Of a stretch of 7,806 bases of DNA, positions 5,514 to 7,806 are shown one piece after another. Numbering within the stretch: position 1 is the first letter of the stretch; the number at the start of each line of letters is the position of its first letter. The notes beneath the pieces were generated by a model. That model ran no database searches, had not been told where the DNA came from, and worked only from the letters and a program-made list of their open reading frames with translations. This DNA comes from Patescibacteria group bacterium (lineage in GTDB: Bacteria; Patescibacteriota; Microgenomatia; UBA1400; PJMF01): positions 1 through 7,806 of the forward strand of contig JAHIVL010000085.1 of the NCBI GenBank assembly GCA_018816485.1. The letters are read 5' to 3'. The position numbers were made by a program, and so were the translations under genes.

Positions 5514-5838
5514 TTAAACACACGAACCCTTTGCATCTTAATTTCTTGAATAAGGCAAATATGATTACTAGTGCGATATATAAAATTACTTTTCATTTAT
5601 AATTGAAGCATAAAGTATTCTAGGGGAAATACAACATGTAGTGATTGTACGGCAATCGTATGCAGCGGTTGCGCAAATATTAAGGTTGCAAACACTACTA
5701 CTCATAGCGCAAAGCGTTAAGGCTGGATATAAACCAGTTATCACTCCAGCCCAAAATAATTCCCACATCACAAAATTTGTCAAATTTTTTATATCCAATA
5801 TTAAACAAAACAAAGGAATTGCATTCTATACATTTGTC
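5514..5838. other. Gene-poor region between divergent small gene and phd-relE operon
   Basis: This stretch of about 325 nt holds no gene I can support. Its first and last thirds are AT-rich. The middle (about 5620-5751) is noticeably richer in G+C and contains several inverted repeats, listed separately. Open frames on both strands cross it, including a Cys/Thr-rich one on the - strand (5586-5813), but none has a good start, ribosome site or recognisable similarity. Promoters for the genes on either side must lie in or near it; that of phd-relE is visible at its right edge. Confidence 0.4.
5638..5751. repeat. Cluster of nested inverted repeats, possible structured RNA
   Basis: GTAGTG (5638-5643) pairs with CACTAC (5693-5698). 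Inside it, ATTG/CAAT (5644-5656) and GCAA/TTGC (5673-5689) can form two hairpins. TTGCGC (5669-5674) can alternatively pair with GCGCAA (5707-5712). GGCTGG/CCAGCC (5721-5726, 5746-5751) closes a further stem. The block is more GC-rich than its surroundings. It resembles no RNA family I know (not tRNA, 5S, SRP, tmRNA or RNase P by eye), and the strand is unclear. Confidence 0.35.
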
Positions 5839-5847
5839 ATGTACAAT
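5819..5847 (+). promoter_or_regulatory. Promoter of phd-relE operon
   Basis: TACAAT (5842-5847) is a good -10 box. TTGCAT (5819-5824) lies 17 nt upstream as a modest -35. Transcription would begin near 5854, leaving a leader of about 19 nt before the antitoxin ATG at 5873. An alternative -35 TTGTCA (5834-5839) would pair with CATAAA at 5857-5862. Either choice overlaps the inverted repeat at 5839-5859. Confidence 0.5.
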
Positions 5848-5859
5848 AAAAACGTACAT
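5839..5859. repeat. Inverted repeat ATGTAC-N9-GTACAT, putative antitoxin operator
   Basis: Perfect 6-bp arms (5839-5844 and 5854-5859) are centred just downstream of the -10 box and span the predicted transcription start. Phd/YefM antitoxins bind short palindromes at this position, often with GTAC cores (YefM sites contain TGTACA), so this is the likely autoregulatory site of the phd-relE operon. The family knowledge is established; the assignment here is inferred. Confidence 0.55.
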
Positions 5860-5872
5860 AAAGAAAGAAATT

Positions 5873-6118
5873 ATGAGCACTATCACATCTACAACCCTTC
5901 GTAACAATCTATCTGACGCTCTCGATGAGGTTTCAAATAAAGATTATCTGCTTATTGCTCGTGGCAAAAAAATTGCTCACGCTCTAGTAAATATTGATTT
6001 TCTAGAAGACTTGCTTGCCCTAAAAAACAAAAAATATTTGGCCAGTATTAAGAAAGCAAGAAAAGAGCATCAATCTAAAAATACACTTACACATGACCAG
6101 ATTTTTGGAGATTTATAG
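5873..6118 (+). CDS. Phd/YefM-type antitoxin
   Basis: This 81-aa antitoxin should neutralise the RelE-type toxin encoded 9 nt downstream and repress the operon. The N-terminal Phd/YefM DNA-binding fold covers about residues 1-50: ITSTTLRNNLSDALDEVSNK, then a strand-turn-strand YLLIARGKKIAHALVNI and a short helix DFLEDLLAL. The rest is charged and probably disordered until it wraps the toxin. ATG 5873 is chosen because the family-like sequence starts there, an A/G-rich stretch (AAAGAAAG) precedes it, and the promoter and operator lie just upstream. The same frame is open back to 5777, but that part crosses the promoter and looks non-coding. Confidence 0.85.
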   Translation: MSTITSTTLRNNLSDALDEVSNKDYLLIARGKKIAHALVNIDFLEDLLALKNKKYLASIKKARKEHQSKNTLTHDQIFGDL

Positions 6119-6127
6119 TTATCGTCT

Positions 6128-6379
6128 ATGCCCTACTCGCTTATATATACCAGTTCTTCTGTCAAGGATATTAAGAAACTAGACAGAATTACTAAAAAAA
6201 GACTCAAGAAAAAACTAGAATTACTCGCCGCCAATCCCTTGCATTACTCCAAAAAACTCATTCATTCTGATCTGGGAACCTATCGATATCGTGTAGGCAA
6301 TCATAGAGTTATTTTTGATCTTGAAAAAAATAATATTATTGTGCTACGAATTGGACATCGGCGAGAAATCTATCGATGA
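6128..6379 (+). CDS. RelE/ParE-superfamily toxin
   Basis: The 83-aa basic protein fits a RelE-type mRNA interferase, which cleaves mRNA in the ribosomal A site. Visible features are the N-terminal strand YSLIYTSSSVKDIKKLD, a Lys/Arg-rich helix pair (residues 19-35), then TYRYRVGNHRVIFDL (51-65) and the C-terminal VLRIGHRREIYR. Arg53, Arg55, Arg60 and the terminal His77-Arg78-Arg79...Tyr82 are in the positions used by RelE for RNA binding and cleavage, so it looks active. It follows its antitoxin by 9 nt; the nearest purine-rich site (GGAG at 6107-6110) is 17 nt away, so translation probably depends on coupling. ParE (gyrase poison) is less likely because the RelE-type arginines and terminal Tyr are present. 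Confidence 0.85.
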   Translation: MPYSLIYTSSSVKDIKKLDRITKKRLKKKLELLAANPLHYSKKLIHSDLGTYRYRVGNHRVIFDLEKNNIIVLRIGHRREIYR

Positions 6380-6407
6380 CAATATAATTACTCATACTAC
6401 ATACATG

Positions 6408-6436
6408 TTGACAACCACAATAAATTTAGCTATTAT
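6408..6436 (+). promoter_or_regulatory. Near-consensus promoter of phd-vapC operon
   Basis: TTGACA (6408-6413) and TATTAT (6431-6436) are separated by exactly 17 nt, the same boxes as in the abrB-PIN promoter. Transcription should start at about 6443, one base before the antitoxin ATG at 6444, so the mRNA is predicted to be leaderless. Confidence 0.75.
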
Positions 6437-6445
6437 GTACATAAT
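6432..6445. repeat. 14-bp perfect palindrome ATTATGTACATAAT over -10 and start codon
   Basis: The palindrome overlaps the -10 box, the predicted transcription start and the first two bases of the antitoxin ATG. Its TGTACA core matches the type of site bound by Phd/YefM antitoxins. It is the likely operator for autorepression of the phd-vapC pair. A dimer here would directly cover the polymerase start site. Confidence 0.6.
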
Positions 6446-6701
6446 GAATATTACATACACTACTGCTACTGATTTAAAACAGAATACATCTTCTATTATT
6501 AATAGTGTTTTTTATAAAAAGACTCCAATAATCATAAAAAGACATGGAAAGCCAATAGTTAAAATAGTTCCACTTGATAAAACAGTTGCAAAAAAAATAA
6601 GCACAAAAGAAAATTTAGACAAATTCTTTGCCAGTATCCCAGATATAGAAATTGTAAAATCCAAAAGGTTTTTTAGAAAAAAAGATCTTAACTTGAGTTA
6701 A
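6444..6701 (+). CDS. Phd/YefM-type antitoxin (VapB role)
   Basis: This 85-aa antitoxin pairs with the VapC toxin starting 13 nt downstream. The Phd/YefM fold is seen in MNITYTTATDLKQNTSSIIN followed by TPIIIKRHGKPIVKIVPL, with the family's 'xxxxRxGkPvAvlvpl' strand pair at about residues 28-45. A basic C-terminal tail (KSKRFFRKKDLNLS) would contact the toxin. ATG 6444 is chosen over the open upstream frame (to 6315) because upstream codons overlap relE and cross a strong promoter, and because family similarity begins at this Met. ATG 6435 is also in frame but falls inside the -10 box. No Shine-Dalgarno is present, which fits a leaderless message. Confidence 0.83.
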   Translation: MNITYTTATDLKQNTSSIINSVFYKKTPIIIKRHGKPIVKIVPLDKTVAKKISTKENLDKFFASIPDIEIVKSKRFFRKKDLNLS

Positions 6702-6714
6702 AAATAAATCATTT

Positions 6715-7098
6715 ATGCGTTATCAATTAGATACAGATGTCATCATTTACCATTTTCGTGGCAAGCAAAAACTAAAGGCCGAGTGGTTTAACAACAACCC
6801 TGCAATCAGCGTAATCACTCTTGGAGAATTGCTATATGGAACAAAAAAATCCAAGCAACAACAGGAACAAATTAGTAAAATTAAAAATTTTATCAAAGAA
6901 TTCAATATTGATGTAATCTCAATTGATTCAAAAATAATTGAGCTGTACTCTCAAGAAAAAATTACCCTTGAAAAACAAGGCAATAAGCTCGATGATTTTG
7001 ACCTGTTAATAGGCGCAACAGCCAAAAATAAAAATTTAACGCTCGTAACAAATAATAAAAAACATTTCAAAAGAATAGCTGGCTTGAAGCTGGCTTAA
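6715..7098 (+). CDS. VapC-type PIN-domain ribonuclease toxin
   Basis: The 127-aa protein is a standard VapC: YQLDTDVIIYHF with D6 (and D8), VITLGELLYG with E38, LDDFDLLIGATAKNKNLTLVTNN with D94/D96, and the closing 'TNNKKHFKRIAGLKLA' that ends most VapCs. All metal-binding acids are present, so it should be an active RNase, probably against tRNA or rRNA as in characterised VapCs. It has no visible Shine-Dalgarno and lies 13 nt after its antitoxin. Its last codons contain the -35 box of the rplJ promoter, and no terminator follows, so vapC transcripts probably read into the L10 leader. Confidence 0.92.
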   Translation: MRYQLDTDVIIYHFRGKQKLKAEWFNNNPAISVITLGELLYGTKKSKQQQEQISKIKNFIKEFNIDVISIDSKIIELYSQEKITLEKQGNKLDDFDLLIGATAKNKNLTLVTNNKKHFKRIAGLKLA

Positions 7099-7111
7099 TA
7101 CATGATATAAT
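7084..7111 (+). promoter_or_regulatory. Extended -10 promoter of rplJ
   Basis: TATAAT (7106-7111) is a perfect -10, preceded by TG one base away (7103-7104), giving an extended -10. TTGAAG (7084-7089) is a fair -35 with a 16-nt spacer. The -35 lies inside the last codons of vapC. Transcription should begin near 7118, exactly where the L10 leader stem starts, which supports both calls. Confidence 0.78.
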
Positions 7112-7116
7112 ACTGT

Positions 7117-7190
7117 TTTGTCATCCAAAGACAGCGTGCAAAAACTGAAACTTCAGTAAAAAAAATAAGTCACGCCGAGGCTGAGACAAT
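7117..7190 (+). ncRNA. L10-type autoregulatory mRNA leader
   Basis: The sequence CATCCAAAGACAGCGTG followed after a variable hairpin by CACGCCGAGG closely resembles the conserved L10 leader core of rplJ mRNAs in Firmicutes and other bacteria ('ccaAAGACAGcagGug ... ccuGCCGAGGu'). Pairings are TTGTC (7118-7122) with GACAA (7185-7189) for the closing stem, GCGTG (7134-7138) with CACGC (7171-7175), and the tip hairpin CTGA/TCAG (7145-7156). L10, in complex with L7/L12, binds this structure to lower rplJL expression. It lies 190 nt upstream of rplJ, and I see no downstream terminator, so control may be translational or use another element. Confidence 0.8.
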
Positions 7191-7327
7191 TAAAATTGAG
7201 TTATTAAAAAATCGTTAATCAAAAAAACCCGATAGCGACCATAATTGACTTAAATTTATATCTTCTCTCCACCCTTATAATCTTTGTTTGACAAATTAAT
7301 AAATATTTATATTTAGAAAATAGAAGG

Positions 7328-7368
7328 CGCGGCAATAGTGAGAATTACATTACTTGAAAAACCCCGCG
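7328..7368 (+). promoter_or_regulatory. Stem-loop directly upstream of the rplJ start
   Basis: CGCGG (7328-7332) pairs with CCGCG (7364-7368). Inside it AGTGA (7337-7341) can pair with TTACT (7349-7353), with one G-U. The stem ends 10 nt before the rplJ ATG and stands out as the only GC-rich patch in the leader. It lacks a T-tract, so it is not a terminator. It may control ribosome access or be the effector part of the L10 leader switch. The function is inferred. Confidence 0.4.
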
Positions 7369-7378
7369 AAAAAAAATT

Positions 7379-7806
7379 ATGCCGAACACAAAAAATCTAC
7401 AACAAGTAGAAATTTTAAAAGAAAAAATCGCTAAAGCAAAATCACTAGCTATCGTTGATTATTCTGGAACTAGCGCAAACGACCAGGTCAAACTTAGATC
7501 TGAAGTCACTCAAGCCGGTGGCGAAGTTCTAGTCACCAAAAACACCCTAATCGACATTGCAATCGGCAAAGGAAAACTCACTGATTCATTAGAAGGAATG
7601 AATGCCGTTGTCTTCTCTTATGAAGATGCAGTTGCAGCAATTAAAAAAGTGTTTTCTTTTCAAAAACAAGAAAAAAAACTAGAAATCAAACAAGGATTTA
7701 TGGATGATAAAGTCCTCTCAGCAACAGAAGTTGAATCATTGAGTAAACTTCCAGACAAAAACGAACTTATTTCTATGCTTATCAACAGACTCCAAAGCCC
7801 AGCAAC
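7379..7806 (+). CDS. rplJ: 50S ribosomal protein L10 (3' truncated by window)
   Basis: The frame from ATG 7379 is open to the window end (142 codons) and begins MPNTKNLQQVEILKEKIAKA. Family features are SLAIVDYSGTSANDQVKLRSEV (usual 'slvvvdyrGltv.ql.eLR..l'), GGEVLVTKNTLIDIAI ('gae.kVvKNTLarrAl'), AVVFSYEDAVAAIKKVFSF and a KLEIKQGFMDDKVLSATEVE block, in the correct order. L10 anchors L7/L12 dimers at the base of the ribosomal stalk. Only the C-terminal helix that binds L12 is missing. No Shine-Dalgarno is seen; the bases before the ATG are an A-run after a GC stem. The upstream L10-type leader and dedicated promoter confirm the identity. rplL is expected just beyond the window. Confidence 0.93.
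   Translation, partial: MPNTKNLQQVEILKEKIAKAKSLAIVDYSGTSANDQVKLRSEVTQAGGEVLVTKNTLIDIAIGKGKLTDSLEGMNAVVFSYEDAVAAIKKVFSFQKQEKKLEIKQGFMDDKVLSATEVESLSKLPDKNELISMLINRLQSPA

Noticed and set aside
5520..5760. tRNA, 5S, SRP RNA or tmRNA in the gene-poor region
   Set aside because: No T-arm motif, CCA end, SRP tetraloop core or tmRNA ends could be found by eye on either strand.
5641..5904. + strand frame of 87 codons upstream of the phd-relE antitoxin
   Set aside because: It has no ribosome site, runs through the promoter and operator of phd-relE, and overlaps the antitoxin start in another frame.
1167..7100. Integrative element with integrase, transposase or att repeats
   Set aside because: No recombinase gene is present and I found no matching direct repeats at the two junctions, so no specific mobile element can be named.

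Overview
The window is AT-rich and most likely comes from a member of the Candidate Phyla Radiation (Patescibacteria), perhaps near Microgenomates. This rests on a divergent ribosomal protein L1 with a long low-complexity N-terminus, a threonyl-tRNA synthetase without the N-terminal TGS domain, and many small toxin-antitoxin (TA) genes packed between housekeeping genes. TGA ends at least the abrB and relE genes, which argues against the UGA-glycine code of Gracilibacteria and SR1. The phylum call is inference; no 16S rRNA is present.

Layout. (1) 1-1166, + strand: the 3' end of rplK (L11), a 250-nt gap, then rplA (L1). (2) 1168-3180, - strand: one operon from a near-consensus promoter at 3152-3180, in the order abrB-like antitoxin, PIN ribonuclease toxin, abiEi antitoxin, abiEii toxin. 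abiEii is a pseudogene whose nucleotidyltransferase core has been deleted. (3) 3237-5045, - strand: thrS. (4) 5092-5513, - strand: an intrinsic terminator and an unrecognised 64-aa gene whose Shine-Dalgarno lies inside a terminator-like hairpin. (5) 5514-5838: no convincing gene, but a more GC-rich block with nested inverted repeats. (6) 5819-6379, + strand: a Phd/YefM antitoxin with a RelE-type toxin. (7) 6408-7098, + strand: a Phd/YefM antitoxin with a VapC (PIN) toxin, from a near-consensus promoter and probably leaderless. (8) 7084-7806, + strand: an extended -10 promoter, an L10-type mRNA leader, and rplJ (L10), cut by the window edge.

The main point is organisational. The usual rplK-rplA-rplJ-rplL order is kept at both ends, but about 6 kb lies between rplA and rplJ: four TA modules (one broken), thrS and an unknown small gene. 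rplJ keeps its own promoter and autoregulatory leader directly beside the last TA gene, so it does not depend on transcription from rplKA. Each TA operon has an inverted repeat over its promoter or start codon, consistent with autoregulation by the antitoxins. Functions are read from motifs only; no database search was possible.
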